This document shows, piece by piece, positions 44,002-54,474 of a DNA stretch of 64,000 bases (within the stretch, counting starts at the first letter, position 1; every line of letters begins with the position of its first letter). Position numbers and translations under genes: made by a program. Source of the DNA: a bacterium (lineage in GTDB: Bacteria; Bacteroidota; Ignavibacteria; Kapaibacteriales; UBA2268); NCBI GenBank assembly GCA_024711295.1, contig JANJTB010000029.1, positions 37,157-101,156 on the forward strand, in the 5' to 3' direction. The notes under the pieces were generated by a model. That model did not search any database. It was not told the origin of the DNA and saw only the letters and a list, made by a program, of their open reading frames with translations.

Positions 44002-45561
44002 TTACAATGGAATATTATCATGCTTTTTCAATGGATTGTTATCTTTTTTGCTTGCAAGCATTTGTAAGGCACGAATAACTCTAAATCTTGTATTTCTCGG
44101 TTCAATAACATCATCAATATAACCATATTTTGCGGCAACATAAGGATTAGCAAATTTATTTTTATACTCTTCTTCTTTCTCAGAAAAATATTTCGATTTT
44201 TCCTCATCAGTTTTACAAGCTTCGAGTTCTTTGCTGTAAAGAACTTCAATAGCACCTTTAGGTCCCATTACAGCTATCTCTGCGCTTGGCCACGCATAGT
44301 TAATATCACCTCTTAAGTGCTTTGAGCTCATTACATCATAAGCTCCGCCATAGGCTTTTCTCAATATAACTGTCACTTTTGGAACAGTTGCTTCACCATA
44401 GGCAAAAAGTAATTTAGCACCATGTATAATAATTCCGCCATATTCCTGTGCTGTTCCGGGCAAGAATCCGGGTACATCAACAAGTGTTAGAATAGGAATG
44501 TTAAATGCATCTGTAAGTCTAACAAATCTTGCTGCTTTTCGGGAAGCATTGATATCAAGCACACCAGCTAAATAATTAGGTTGATTAGCAACGATTCCAA
44601 CAGGCATACCATTGAACTTAGCATAACCGGTTACGATATTTTGAGCATAGTTTCTTTGTACTTCCAAAAACTCATCATCGTCAACAATAGAATGTATGAC
44701 ATCTTTAACATCATAAGGTTTATTTGGATTCTCGGGTATAATATGATTAAGCTTGTCCTCTAATCTATCAATTGGGTCGGCACATTTATAAACAGGTGGG
44801 TCTTCCATATTGTTTTGTGGAAAATAGCTTAAGATTTTACGAATCAAAGCAATACCTTCTTCTTCGTTCTCGGCTACAAAATGATTTACACCTGACTTAG
44901 TTGCATGAACATGAGCCCCACCTAATTGCTCCACAGTTACATCTTCGTTTGTTACTGTTTTTACAACTTTTGGACCTGTAACAAACATATAACTGCTACT
45001 TTTTGTCATAATAGTAAAATCTGTTAATGCCGGTGAATAAACAGCACCACCCGCACATGGACCAAATATAGCTGAAATTTGAGGCACCACTCCCGAAGCC
45101 ATAATATTACGTTGAAAAATATCTGCATAGCCAGCTAGAGATTTAACACCTTCCTGAATACGAGCTCCACCTGAATCGTTAATACCAATAATTGGTGCAC
45201 CCATTTTCATAGCTTTATCCATTACCTTACAAATTTTTTGAGCGTATGTTTCTGATAATGAGCCCCCAAATACAGTAAAATCCTGTGAAAAAATAAATAC
45301 AAGTCTTCCATCAATAGTACCATAACCAGTTACTACACCATCAGATAATATTTCTGTACCTTCAAGCCCAAAGTCTTTAGTCCTGTGTGTGACAAACATA
45401 TCAAACTCTTCAAAGCTACCTTCGTCGAGAAGCATATTTATTCTTTCTCTTGCTGTATATTTTCCTTTATTATGCTGGGCTTCGATTCTTTTTTCACCAC
45501 CACCCTTACGAGCTTTTTCTCGCATTTGCATCAATTCTTTGATTTTATCTTCAATAGCCAT
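44002..45561 (-). CDS. mmdA: Methylmalonyl-CoA-type carboxyltransferase alpha subunit of a sodium-pumping decarboxylase, copy 2
   Basis: A 519-residue carboxyltransferase. [23 protein letters not shown] and [14 protein letters not shown] form the first half-site; [25 protein letters not shown] and [34 protein letters not shown] form the second. The SKHLRGDxNYAWP stretch is the form typical of propionyl/methylmalonyl-CoA enzymes (human PCCB has a close version). (S)-methylmalonyl-CoA decarboxylase is therefore the likely function, feeding sodium export. The ATG at 45561 follows GAGGACACGT. A TTG at 45573 is less likely. Confidence 0.88.
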   Translation of the reverse strand: MAIEDKIKELMQMREKARKGGGEKRIEAQHNKGKYTARERINMLLDEGSFEEFDMFVTHRTKDFGLEGTEILSDGVVTGYGTIDGRLVFIFSQDFTVFGGSLSETYAQKICKVMDKAMKMGAPIIGINDSGGARIQEGVKSLAGYADIFQRNIMASGVVPQISAIFGPCAGGAVYSPALTDFTIMTKSSSYMFVTGPKVVKTVTNEDVTVEQLGGAHVHATKSGVNHFVAENEEEGIALIRKILSYFPQNNMEDPPVYKCADPIDRLEDKLNHIIPENPNKPYDVKDVIHSIVDDDEFLEVQRNYAQNIVTGYAKFNGMPVGIVANQPNYLAGVLDINASRKAARFVRLTDAFNIPILTLVDVPGFLPGTAQEYGGIIIHGAKLLFAYGEATVPKVTVILRKAYGGAYDVMSSKHLRGDINYAWPSAEIAVMGPKGAIEVLYSKELEACKTDEEKSKYFSEKEEEYKNKFANPYVAAKYGYIDDVIEPRNTRFRVIRALQMLASKKDNNPLKKHDNIPL

Positions 45562-45586
45562 ACGTGTCCTCAAATGAGTAAAAATA

Positions 45587-45602
45587 AAAATTAGTTAATT
45601 TT
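45587..45602. promoter_or_regulatory. Palindromic operator candidate in leader 2
   Basis: AAAATTA-GT-TAATTTT, 7-bp arms. Same position relative to promoter and start codon as in leader 1. Confidence 0.5.
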
Positions 45603-45618
45603 CAATATAACATATATA

Positions 45619-45649
45619 CAAAAATACATACAATATTATGTTTGACAAA
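45619..45649 (-). promoter_or_regulatory. Promoter of sodium-pump operon 2
   Basis: On the minus strand: TTTG (45649-45646), 19 bp, TATTTTTG (45626-45619), a full match to the Bacteroidota -33/-7 consensus. Confidence 0.65.
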
Positions 45650-45765
45650 TAATATTGTGATTTTTTATATAATAATTTTATTTTTAAAAATAATTAAATA
45701 ACATAATATTGAAGTGTTTTATCAATAATGTAAAATAAAATATTATATAAATTGATTAACTATTG

Positions 45766-46872
45766 TTAATAATGATAAACCCTGGGGACTCTTTCTTTGA
45801 TTGCTGTGGTAATTTCGTACGGTATTGTACCCATCACTTCAGATAATTCATAAGCAGTAATTGTATCTCCACCCTGCTCACCTAAAAACACAACTTCTTC
45901 TCCAATCTCGAAATTTTCATTATCTATATCAATCAAGCATTGGTCCATACATATAGTTCCAATGATTCTATATCTTTTACCTCTTATCAAACACTCAGCA
46001 CGGCCTGATAAAATTCTGTGGTAGCCATCACCATAACCAAAGGGAACTACAGCAACACTTCTTTTATTATCAGATATGTATTTTAGACTATAACCAACAT
46101 TGTCACCGACATCAATTTTATTAATGTTAATAATTTTCGATTTTATTGTCATTACTGGCTTCAAACCAAGCTTTGCTGACATTGAGGGATAGTCCATATA
46201 TCCATACATAGAAATTCCGCATCTGGCAATGTTGTAGCTTTCATTATAAAAATTCAATACCCCACCACTATTAAAGGCATGGACATATTTAAAAGAGAAA
46301 CCGTTGGCTGACATTTGATTCAACACTTTATTAAATCTATCAAGCTGAATATTTGCAAAAGTCCTGTCCTCAAGTTCTGAACTTGCCAGATGTGTCATTA
46401 TTCCAATTATTTCAACTCCGGACAAACCTTCACACTTTTTACGAAACTCAAGAGCATTATCAGCATCAATCCCATCTCTATTCATACCTGTATTAATAAA
46501 TAAGTGTGTCTTGACCTTCATATTTCTTTTTACAGCTTCAAATGAAAGTAGTTTCAAAACTTCAAAGTCTTCGGCTGAAGCCTGCAAATTGTATGCGCAA
46601 TACAAATCTATATCGTGCTCAGTGTTAGGTATCAATACAAAAATCTCACCTGTATCACCGGATTGTCTTAGTCTAACAGCTTCGTCAGCAAACGCAACAC
46701 CCAAAAGATTAACACCGATCTTACGAAATGCTCTCGAAACTTCTAAAGAGCCATGTCCATAGGCATCAGCTTTGATCACAGGCATAATTTCTGAACCCTG
46801 GGCAGTATTTTTCATCTGATTATAATTATGAATAAGGTTGGCAAGATTTATCTCAGCTGTTGTCGAACGCAT
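45766..46872 (-). CDS. alr: Alanine racemase
   Basis: Makes D-alanine for peptidoglycan. The 368-residue fold type III PLP enzyme carries the PLP lysine K34 in MPVIKADAYGHG, the phosphate-binding region RCGISMYGYM, the second catalytic base (tyrosine near 256) in VGDNVGYSLKY, and the C-terminal IGTICMDQCLIDID. No neighbouring murF is fused, unlike some Bacteroidota. It is a single gene about 200 bp upstream of the sodium-pump promoter. Confidence 0.95.
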   Translation of the reverse strand: MRSTTAEINLANLIHNYNQMKNTAQGSEIMPVIKADAYGHGSLEVSRAFRKIGVNLLGVAFADEAVRLRQSGDTGEIFVLIPNTEHDIDLYCAYNLQASAEDFEVLKLLSFEAVKRNMKVKTHLFINTGMNRDGIDADNALEFRKKCEGLSGVEIIGIMTHLASSELEDRTFANIQLDRFNKVLNQMSANGFSFKYVHAFNSGGVLNFYNESYNIARCGISMYGYMDYPSMSAKLGLKPVMTIKSKIININKIDVGDNVGYSLKYISDNKRSVAVVPFGYGDGYHRILSGRAECLIRGKRYRIIGTICMDQCLIDIDNENFEIGEEVVFLGEQGGDTITAYELSEVMGTIPYEITTAIKERVPRVYHY

Positions 46873-47023
46873 ACTTTTTTTTCTGAAAAATGTAAAAAAA
46901 ATGTAAATTAATTTTTAAAAATGACGATTATTATTATTGTATGTTGAATTAATACACTACAACTTATATTATGGTATAATTTTTTCTTATCATAATGTTA
47001 TGTTTTTAATTAGTTAATATTTA

Positions 47024-48799
47024 ATGTCAGATAATATGTACGATAATAAAATGATGTTTAGAAGTTCAGCAATAGTAATTCAACATGTAATTATTTTATT
47101 TTTAATTAGCTTAACAATAATTTCATGCAGCAGTACTGTCAACTGTCCAAAAGTACCATCAGACGGAAATATTTCAAATCCTGTTAATACTGATGACAGC
47201 GAAATTTCGCCATTTATTTATGACAAAGAAATTTATTATACTTCAAACAAGCATAATACCGAACGGTTTATTGTATTTGCTGGAACAATCTCCTTAGACA
47301 GTATAATAAATATTCAACCAATGTTTAATTCAGGATTCAGTGAATTTAATAATCCAGGATTAGTAAAGTTGTACAGAAATATTCAATTGAATAGAACATT
47401 TGCATATTTTGCTGCCATTTCAAACAGTGGTGCAAATTCAAACAGTGATATTTATTATATGTTCAAAAACAGTCAGGATAAATGGTCGGACCCAATCGCT
47501 ATTAGTGTTATAAATACAGAGTTCTTTGAAAGTTATCCTTGTGTTAGTCCGGATGGAACTACACTTGTATTCGCATCAGACAGACCGAATGGAATTGGTG
47601 GAATAGATTTATACAAAAGCACTATTGACATTGATGGTGAGTGGTCGGAGCCGATACTATTGACCGAATCTGTGAACACATCAGGCGACGAAATTTCGCC
47701 TTTCATAAATTTTGATAATAGCCTCGTTTTTTCATCCAAAAGTGAAGAAAACAGGAAATATGATATTTATTCAGCTTTGGATAACGGAAGTGGACAATGG
47801 GTAAATAAGCGTGCACTCCCCCACCCAATTAACTCTGATTATGATGATATTACACCTGCTATATTTGATAATAACCTATATTTAGCATCTAATCGCCCGG
47901 GTGGTTGTGGCAATTATGATATTTATAAGTTCAAATATTGCGGTGATGTTTTTTTGGATGGCTCAATTGAAGGAGAAAATCCGGATTTCCCTCTCGAAGG
48001 TAAACTATATTTATTCAATTCAGATAAAGAGTTACTCAATGTTTATGAAATTAATGAACAAGGGAAATTCAGGATACCGCTAGAACCATCTAATTTGTAT
48101 TATCTTCAGTATTTTAACTCATGTATTCCAAATTATATACCTGAGCAACAGATAGTAGCTCCTTGCTCCGACACTAATATAGTTGTAATTTACATCAATT
48201 TTATTATTCCAGAAACTAAGAAAAGTTTTGATTTTGCCAATTACAAAGTACCATTTTTTGTTTCAGGGTATTATCATCCTAACACTACAAAATCACTAGA
48301 AAGTTTAAGACTAAAATTTGCTTATAACTTACTAGGAAATAATCCGGCAACAAAATATATTGAAAAACCCGGCAATGAATACGATGACTATGCAATCATT
48401 GTAGAGAATGCACTTGATGAAACTATTAATCACATCATCAAAATACTAGAAACATCAAATGATGAATGTATAAAGAATAATAAAAAATTTAAAATTAAAA
48501 TTACAGGATACTCAGACCCCAGAATTTTATCAGAATTTTCAAAATTCACGGATGAAAGTATTAACGATAAATCTTTAGGTTTTTCTATCGAAAAAGATGA
48601 GTCTGTTGATAATGTAAAATTATCCAGAATGCGGGCGTATTTTACAGCAAAATATATCAAAACCTCAATTATGAATAAAATCAGTCCGAAGGAATTTGGA
48701 AAGATTCAATGGGAAATTGAAGGATTGGGTATTGATGAATCAGAAAAACCAAACGAACAAAAACGCAGAGTTAATATTGAAATTGGTCTCTCTGAATAA
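47024..48799 (+). CDS. OmpA-family lipoprotein with PD40 (WD40-like) propeller repeats
   Basis: A 591-residue protein with a lipobox LTIISC (cysteine at about residue 35) after a hydrophobic segment. The true start is probably one of the ATGs at 47051/47054, which gives a normal signal peptide. PD40 units are visible as YPCVSPDGTTLVFASDRPNGIGGIDLY, ISPFINFDNSLVFSSKS and ITPAIFDNNLYLASNRPGGCGNYDIY. The C-terminal OmpA-like domain (KIKITGYSDPR, LSRMRAYFTAKYI, KRRVNIEI) should bind peptidoglycan from the outer membrane. Such proteins often accompany T9SS or gliding components. Confidence 0.82.
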   Translation: MSDNMYDNKMMFRSSAIVIQHVIILFLISLTIISCSSTVNCPKVPSDGNISNPVNTDDSEISPFIYDKEIYYTSNKHNTERFIVFAGTISLDSIINIQPMFNSGFSEFNNPGLVKLYRNIQLNRTFAYFAAISNSGANSNSDIYYMFKNSQDKWSDPIAISVINTEFFESYPCVSPDGTTLVFASDRPNGIGGIDLYKSTIDIDGEWSEPILLTESVNTSGDEISPFINFDNSLVFSSKSEENRKYDIYSALDNGSGQWVNKRALPHPINSDYDDITPAIFDNNLYLASNRPGGCGNYDIYKFKYCGDVFLDGSIEGENPDFPLEGKLYLFNSDKELLNVYEINEQGKFRIPLEPSNLYYLQYFNSCIPNYIPEQQIVAPCSDTNIVVIYINFIIPETKKSFDFANYKVPFFVSGYYHPNTTKSLESLRLKFAYNLLGNNPATKYIEKPGNEYDDYAIIVENALDETINHIIKILETSNDECIKNNKKFKIKITGYSDPRILSEFSKFTDESINDKSLGFSIEKDESVDNVKLSRMRAYFTAKYIKTSIMNKISPKEFGKIQWEIEGLGIDESEKPNEQKRRVNIEIGLSE

Positions 48800-48932
48800 A
48801 GATGCATTATTTTTTATTATTAAGAAAAACATAATAATTCAACTCTTCTAATAGGTTATTCAACAATGAATGGCTTTTTTTATACGTCTATTCATTCTAA
48901 ATTCATTTATTTCATAAAAAACATTCTCACAA

Positions 48933-50015
48933 ATGAGTAAAATTCAAAAAAGAATAGTAATATGGTCTTTATTAGTATTGATCATAGTGGTCCTTATTCT
49001 AAATAAATTTTTGTTTAATCAAAATGAAGCAGTCACTCCAGAAATTGCCCTAAAAGGTAAATTAGGGCTTAAAGAAGTTCCTGTGAACGCAATTTTGGCT
49101 AGAATCAGCGACGTTAATAAGTCAGTTTTCTCTAATGGCACATTGTTAGCTGACGAGTCAGTGGAGCTTCGCCCTGAAATCTCAGGGAAAATCATTTCAA
49201 TTAATTTTATCGAATCAGGTAGAGTCAGGAAAGGAGATCTATTAGTCAAATTAAATGACCATGATTTAATCCCACAGCTTAAAAAGGCAGAAACAAGACT
49301 TAAACTTCTTGAACTAACTGAACAGCGACAGAAACTGCTTTTAGATAAGCAGGGTATCAGTAAACAGGATTACGACATTTCTCTTGCTGAACTTACCGGG
49401 CAACGAGCTGAGCTCGACTATATAAAAGCTATGATCGAAAAAACCGAAATTCGTGCTCCTTTTGATGGAGTTGTAGGTTTGCGTAACATAAGTGAAGGTG
49501 CATATATTACACCGGCAAATGTTATTACCACATTACAAAAGAACGAATTTTTGAAAATTGATTTTTCTGTACCACAAAAATTTTCTAATGAAATAAAAAA
49601 ATCAAAGTATTTAAATTTCAGAGTACCACCTGATACAACCCTATATACTATAAGCATTCTTGGAATTGAACCTAAGGTTGATGAGATGACTCGTACAATT
49701 AAGGTGAGGGGTAAATTCAATAACAGCTCATACAAATTGTTACCAGGTTCGTATGCAGAAGTGTATTTAGAAACCGAGTCAAACAATAATACTTTTATGA
49801 TCCCAAGTATCGCATTAATTCCAGACTTAGAGTCCGAGTTTGTTTATATTTATTCACAAGGCAAAGCAACTAAACGCAACGTTAAAACCGGATTTAGAAA
49901 TGTGGATATGATTGAGATAGTAAGCGGATTGAATGTTGGTGATACATTGATAACATCTGGAATAATGCAATTACGTCCAGGGATACCTGTAATACTCAAG
50001 AAAATCGAAGGTTAG
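48933..50015 (+). CDS. RND efflux periplasmic adaptor (membrane fusion protein)
   Basis: A 360-residue adaptor joining the inner-membrane pump to the outer-membrane channel. N-terminal membrane anchor (about 8-26), barrel-sandwich halves (ELRPEISGKIISINFIESGRVRKGDLLVKLND and IRAPFDGVVGLRNISEGAYI), a short alpha-hairpin (QLKKAETRLKLLELTEQRQKLLLDKQGISKQDYD) and a beta-barrel/MP region to the end. First gene of a complete three-gene RND operon; no regulator is adjacent. Confidence 0.92.
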   Translation: MSKIQKRIVIWSLLVLIIVVLILNKFLFNQNEAVTPEIALKGKLGLKEVPVNAILARISDVNKSVFSNGTLLADESVELRPEISGKIISINFIESGRVRKGDLLVKLNDHDLIPQLKKAETRLKLLELTEQRQKLLLDKQGISKQDYDISLAELTGQRAELDYIKAMIEKTEIRAPFDGVVGLRNISEGAYITPANVITTLQKNEFLKIDFSVPQKFSNEIKKSKYLNFRVPPDTTLYTISILGIEPKVDEMTRTIKVRGKFNNSSYKLLPGSYAEVYLETESNNNTFMIPSIALIPDLESEFVYIYSQGKATKRNVKTGFRNVDMIEIVSGLNVGDTLITSGIMQLRPGIPVILKKIEG

Positions 50016-50021
50016 CAAATT

Positions 50022-53000
50022 ATGAGTTTATCCTCACTAAGTATTAAGCGACCGGTTTTAGCAACAGTTTTTTCAATTACTATAGTATTATTCGGAATAA
50101 TTGGGTTTACATTTCTTGGTGTTCGAGAGTATCCAAGTGTTGACCCTCCAATAATTACTGTATCAACTACTTATATTGGTGCTAATGCTGATGTAATGGA
50201 AACACAGATTACCGAGCCTCTCGAAAGTTCCATCAATGGAATTGCAGGTATCAGATCACTGAAATCTGTTAGTCGCGACGGAAGAAGCACAATTACAGTA
50301 GAGTTCAACATAGATATTGACCTTGAAGATGCAGCAAATGATGTAAGAGACAGAGTATCCAGAGCTCAAAGATCTCTACCTCCTGATTGCGAGCCACCTG
50401 TAGTAACCAAGGCTGACGCAAATTCGAGCCCTATTCTTGCCATCAACGTCAAGAGTGACAGCAGAAGTTTACTCGAAATTACTGAAATTTCCGAAAATGT
50501 ATTCAAGGAAAAGTTACAAACAATTGATGGTGTATCCGAAGTAAATATTTGGGGTTCGAAGAGATATTCCATGCGAATGTGGATGGACCCACGCAAGTTG
50601 GCACTTTACGGCCTCACCCCTATTGATATCAAAAATGCTCTTAACAGAGAAAACATTGAATTGCCAAGCGGTCGTATCGAAGGAAGAAGTACAGAATTGT
50701 CAGTAAGGACTTTAGGAAGATTATATTCTACTGAAGACTTTAATAATTTAATCATTAAGGACAACGGAATAAGTATAGTAAGATTCAAAGATATTGGATA
50801 TGCTGAATTATTCCCCGAGAATGAGAGAACACTTCTGAAAAGAGACGGTGAAGCAATGGTAAATGTAGTTATAATTCCACAGCCGGGTGCTAACTATATT
50901 AATATTGTTGATGAATGTTACAAAAGATTAAATGAACTCGAGAAAGATTTACCTGATGATATTGAAACACTCATGGGATTTGATTCTACTGAGTTTATAC
51001 GTGATTCAATCTATGAAGTTCAGGAAACTATCATCACAGCATTTATATTGGTAATAGTAATTATATTTCTATTTCTGAGAGATTGGAGGACCACAGTAAT
51101 CCCTGTAATTGTAATTCCTATCTCACTTATTGGTGCATTTTTCATTATGTATCTTTTCAACTATTCCATTAATGTTCTTACATTACTAGGAATTGTGCTT
51201 GCGATTGGTCTTGTAGTTGATGATGCTATTGTTGTTCTGGAAAATATATACAAGAAAATTGAAATGGGAATGAAACCCATTGATGCCGGAATATCCGGAT
51301 CAGCTGAGATTTTCTTTGCGGTTATTGCTACTACTGTAGCACTTGCTGCAGTATTTTTACCAATAATGTTTCTTGAAGGAATTACTGGAAGATTGTTCAG
51401 AGAGTTTGGGGTTGTCATTGCCGGAGCTGTGATTATATCTTCCTTTGTTGCCCTTACTCTTACACCAATGTTGTCAACAAAACTTTTGAAACGACGTGAA
51501 AAGCATAATTTTTTCTACAACTTAACCGAACCTTTTTTCGAATGGCTTTCAAATGCTTATCGCAATTCACTTGAATCCTTTATGAATTACAGATGGGTAT
51601 CATTCATCATTATTGGAATTATAGGTTTTGTAATTTATTTACTTGGGAAAAATATACCTTCTGAGTTAGCTCCAATGGAAGACAGAGGTGAGCTGAGAGT
51701 AGTCATTACAGGTGCAGAAGGCAGCACATTTGAGTATATGGAGAATTATATCAACCTGTTGGTTGACTCAATTGAAACGAATTTACCTGAAAAAGAATCA
51801 CTGATTTCAATTACCTCACCTGGTTTTGGTGCTTCGAGTTCGGTCAATAGTGGATTCATCAGAATTAAATTAGTTAGTCCGGAGCTGCGTAAAGCTTCGC
51901 AGATGGAAGTTGCTGAAAGACTTACCGGTGTAGTATCCAAGTTCAACGATGCACGATCATTTATTGTGCAGGAGCAGTCAATCGGCTCATCAAGAGGGGG
52001 ACTTCCGGTTCAGTTTGTAATTCAGGCACAGAATTTTGAAAAATTAAAGAAAGTCGTACCCAAATTTATGGAAGAGTGTGCTAAAGAGCCGACTTTTCTT
52101 CTTGCTGATGTAAATTTGAAATTCAACAAACCTGAAATAGTTGTAGAAATTAACCGCGACAAAGCTAGAGACTTGGGTGTATCTACATCAGATATTGCTC
52201 TGACTCTACAATCAGCATTCTCCGGGCAAAGGTTTGACTATTTTATTATGAATGGTAAACAATATCAGGTAATCGGACAGTTGAAAAGAGACAACAGATC
52301 AACACCTACCGATCTGACCGACCTCTACGTTCGAAATAACCGAAACGAACTCATACAACTTGATAATTTGATACGATTAAACGAGACAAGCTCTCCACCT
52401 CAATTATTTAGGTTTAACAGATTTTCGTCTGCTACGGTATCTGCAAGTTTAGCGCCGGGCAAAACTATTGGTGATGGTATTGCAGCTATGAACAAGATTG
52501 CCGACAATGTGCTTGATGATACATTCCTGACTGCACTCGACGGTCCGTCTAAAGATTTCACGGAATCATCATCTTCGCTGGTATTTACATTTATTTTGGC
52601 TCTAATTCTTATTTATCTTGTTTTAGCTGCACAGTTCGAAAGTTTCAGAGATCCGTTCATAATTATGTTCACAGTACCATTAGCATTGGCAGGAGCTGTG
52701 ATTACAATAGCTTTTTACAACGAAACACTCAATATTTTCAGCCAGATTGGTATTATAATGTTGATAGGTTTGGTTACGAAAAATGGTATTCTTATTGTAG
52801 AATTTGCTAATCAACAAAAATCTATGGGATTAGATGTAATCAGTGCTGTTAAAGAGGCCTCTGTGCTTAGATTAAGGCCAATTTTGATGACATCTTTATC
52901 TACAATATTAGGAACACTGCCTATTGCATTGGCAGTTGGTGCAGGAGCAGGTTCGCGCCGTTCTATGGGATTAGCGGTCATCGGTGGTCTGATCTTCTCT

Positions 53001-53129
53001 ACTTTGCTTACTTTGTTCGTAATACCCGCTGTATATTCTTATTTTTCGGATAAAACTAAATCTGTTTCGAATGTTACAGAAAATCTAATTGTTGACCAAA
53101 ACACAGATAATCAGGTTGAAACAGCATGA
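50022..53129 (+). CDS. RND efflux transporter permease (HAE1/AcrB family)
   Basis: A 1,035-residue proton-driven exporter with 12 expected membrane helices and two large periplasmic loops. The proton relay is intact: paired aspartates in AIGLVVDDAIVVLENIYK (TM4) and the TM10 lysine in IGLVTKNGILIVEFANQ. It opens with the typical SIKRPVLATVFSITIVLFG and YPSVDPPIITV. Substrates (drugs, bile salts, metabolites) cannot be told from sequence. It starts 6 bp after the adaptor stop and overlaps the TolC gene by 4 bp. Confidence 0.95.
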   Translation: MSLSSLSIKRPVLATVFSITIVLFGIIGFTFLGVREYPSVDPPIITVSTTYIGANADVMETQITEPLESSINGIAGIRSLKSVSRDGRSTITVEFNIDIDLEDAANDVRDRVSRAQRSLPPDCEPPVVTKADANSSPILAINVKSDSRSLLEITEISENVFKEKLQTIDGVSEVNIWGSKRYSMRMWMDPRKLALYGLTPIDIKNALNRENIELPSGRIEGRSTELSVRTLGRLYSTEDFNNLIIKDNGISIVRFKDIGYAELFPENERTLLKRDGEAMVNVVIIPQPGANYINIVDECYKRLNELEKDLPDDIETLMGFDSTEFIRDSIYEVQETIITAFILVIVIIFLFLRDWRTTVIPVIVIPISLIGAFFIMYLFNYSINVLTLLGIVLAIGLVVDDAIVVLENIYKKIEMGMKPIDAGISGSAEIFFAVIATTVALAAVFLPIMFLEGITGRLFREFGVVIAGAVIISSFVALTLTPMLSTKLLKRREKHNFFYNLTEPFFEWLSNAYRNSLESFMNYRWVSFIIIGIIGFVIYLLGKNIPSELAPMEDRGELRVVITGAEGSTFEYMENYINLLVDSIETNLPEKESLISITSPGFGASSSVNSGFIRIKLVSPELRKASQMEVAERLTGVVSKFNDARSFIVQEQSIGSSRGGLPVQFVIQAQNFEKLKKVVPKFMEECAKEPTFLLADVNLKFNKPEIVVEINRDKARDLGVSTSDIALTLQSAFSGQRFDYFIMNGKQYQVIGQLKRDNRSTPTDLTDLYVRNNRNELIQLDNLIRLNETSSPPQLFRFNRFSSATVSASLAPGKTIGDGIAAMNKIADNVLDDTFLTALDGPSKDFTESSSSLVFTFILALILIYLVLAAQFESFRDPFIIMFTVPLALAGAVITIAFYNETLNIFSQIGIIMLIGLVTKNGILIVEFANQQKSMGLDVISAVKEASVLRLRPILMTSLSTILGTLPIALAVGAGAGSRRSMGLAVIGGLIFSTLLTLFVIPAVYSYFSDKTKSVSNVTENLIVDQNTDNQVETA

Positions 53130-54433
53130 AAATTTCATTAAGATTTGTCATAATATTTTTATTCTTGATTAACGTAAAATTGTTTTCTCAGGATGATATG
53201 ACTTTGCAAAAAGCAGTAAAAATAGCCCTTGAGAATAACTATACTATTCAAATTGCTGAAAACGAATCAAAGTTGTCAGCAATAAACTACTCTTATGGAT
53301 TATACAACTTATTGCCACAAATTGACTTGACCGGACGTTACAATAATTCTACACAGAATGTTCAACAGGAGTTTTTAGATGGACGTTTTCTCGAAAGGGA
53401 TGGTGCTAAGTCAAGTGCTTACGAAGGTACTTTAGGTCTGAATTGGACAATATTTGACGGTTTGCAAATGTTCATCAACTACAACAAGCTCGGTGAGCTG
53501 AAAGGTATCGGTGAGCTAAAGTTGAAATCTCAGGTTGAAACCACTGTAAGAGATGTCTCGATAGCATTCTATAATTTGCTGCGACTAAAAGAGAATCTGA
53601 CAATTGTCAGCAAAAATTTAGAAATTTCGAGAGAAAGGTTTAAGTACGTACAAGACAGATTTGATGTTGGTGTGGCTCCAAAGGGTGAATTACTTCAGGC
53701 AAATATTGACCTGAATGCTGATGTATCTGATTCCATTGATAAGCAAATGAGTTACGACAATGCATTAGTTGAATTCGAAAGATTGATAAACCTGAAATCA
53801 GATGCAAAGTTTGAGATTGTCGGCAAATTTGATGTTACAAATAATTATTCTGTGGATAGTGAATTATCAAAAGTGAACTCAAATACTGATGTCATGATAA
53901 CAGATAAAATGATTGGTTTGAGTGAGTATGATATTGAATCATTCAAGGCAGACTACTATCCCAGACTGTCACTTTACGGGAATCTAAATTATAACAGGCA
54001 GGAGTCTGAGGCAGGATTCCTGAGGAGTAATACCAGTAATGGACTTAACTACGGCGTTAATCTATCGTTTAGTTTATTCGACGGAATGCGGACCTCCGCA
54101 CTCATCGAAAATGCTAAGGTCAATAAAATGACTGCCGAATTAATGATGAAAGACTTGGTAGAGCAGATAAAAAGAGCAATCATAATCACCTGCAACAACT
54201 TTAATACATACAAAGAATTGAGTGCTTTTGAGATACAAAATACCAGATCTTCGGAAGAAAATATTGATTTGGCACTCGAAAGTCTTAAGCTCGGATTGAT
54301 GTCACCGATTGAATTCAGAGAAATCCAGCGACAAAATTTAAATGCTCAGTTAAGATTACTAAATACCAATTATAACATAAAAATAAACGAAATTGAACTT
54401 GAAAGACTCACTGGAAGCATCATCAAAAATTAA
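53126..54433 (+). CDS. TolC-family outer-membrane efflux channel
   Basis: A 435-residue protein: signal peptide (ending LFSQ), then two outer-membrane efflux repeats. The first starts LQKAVKIALENNYTIQIAENESKLSAINYSYG and the second IGLSEYDIESFKADYYPRLSLYGNLNYN, with LSFSLFDGMRTSALIENAK in the second channel segment. It completes the RND pump; the ATG overlaps the permease stop (ATGA). Confidence 0.92.
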   Translation: MKISLRFVIIFLFLINVKLFSQDDMTLQKAVKIALENNYTIQIAENESKLSAINYSYGLYNLLPQIDLTGRYNNSTQNVQQEFLDGRFLERDGAKSSAYEGTLGLNWTIFDGLQMFINYNKLGELKGIGELKLKSQVETTVRDVSIAFYNLLRLKENLTIVSKNLEISRERFKYVQDRFDVGVAPKGELLQANIDLNADVSDSIDKQMSYDNALVEFERLINLKSDAKFEIVGKFDVTNNYSVDSELSKVNSNTDVMITDKMIGLSEYDIESFKADYYPRLSLYGNLNYNRQESEAGFLRSNTSNGLNYGVNLSFSLFDGMRTSALIENAKVNKMTAELMMKDLVEQIKRAIIITCNNFNTYKELSAFEIQNTRSSEENIDLALESLKLGLMSPIEFREIQRQNLNAQLRLLNTNYNIKINEIELERLTGSIIKN

Positions 54434-54439
54434 CAAATA

Positions 54440-54471
54440 TTTGGCTGTTAGCAAAAATAGTGTTATTTTTG
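54440..54471 (+). promoter_or_regulatory. Promoter of tRNA-Lys
   Basis: TTTG (54440-54443), 20 bp, TATTTTTG (54464-54471), a full match to the Bacteroidota consensus. The -7 box ends three bases before the mature tRNA. Confidence 0.65.
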
Positions 54472-54474
54472 AGG

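Larger units (their letters stand above)
45565..45712 (-). promoter_or_regulatory. Leader region of sodium-pump operon 2, conserved with operon 1
   Basis: Shares with 41675-41830 the blocks GAGTAAAAATA, TTAGTTAATTTTCA, ACAAAAATACATACA and AATAATATTGTGATTT in the same order (plus-strand reading). Confidence 0.7.
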
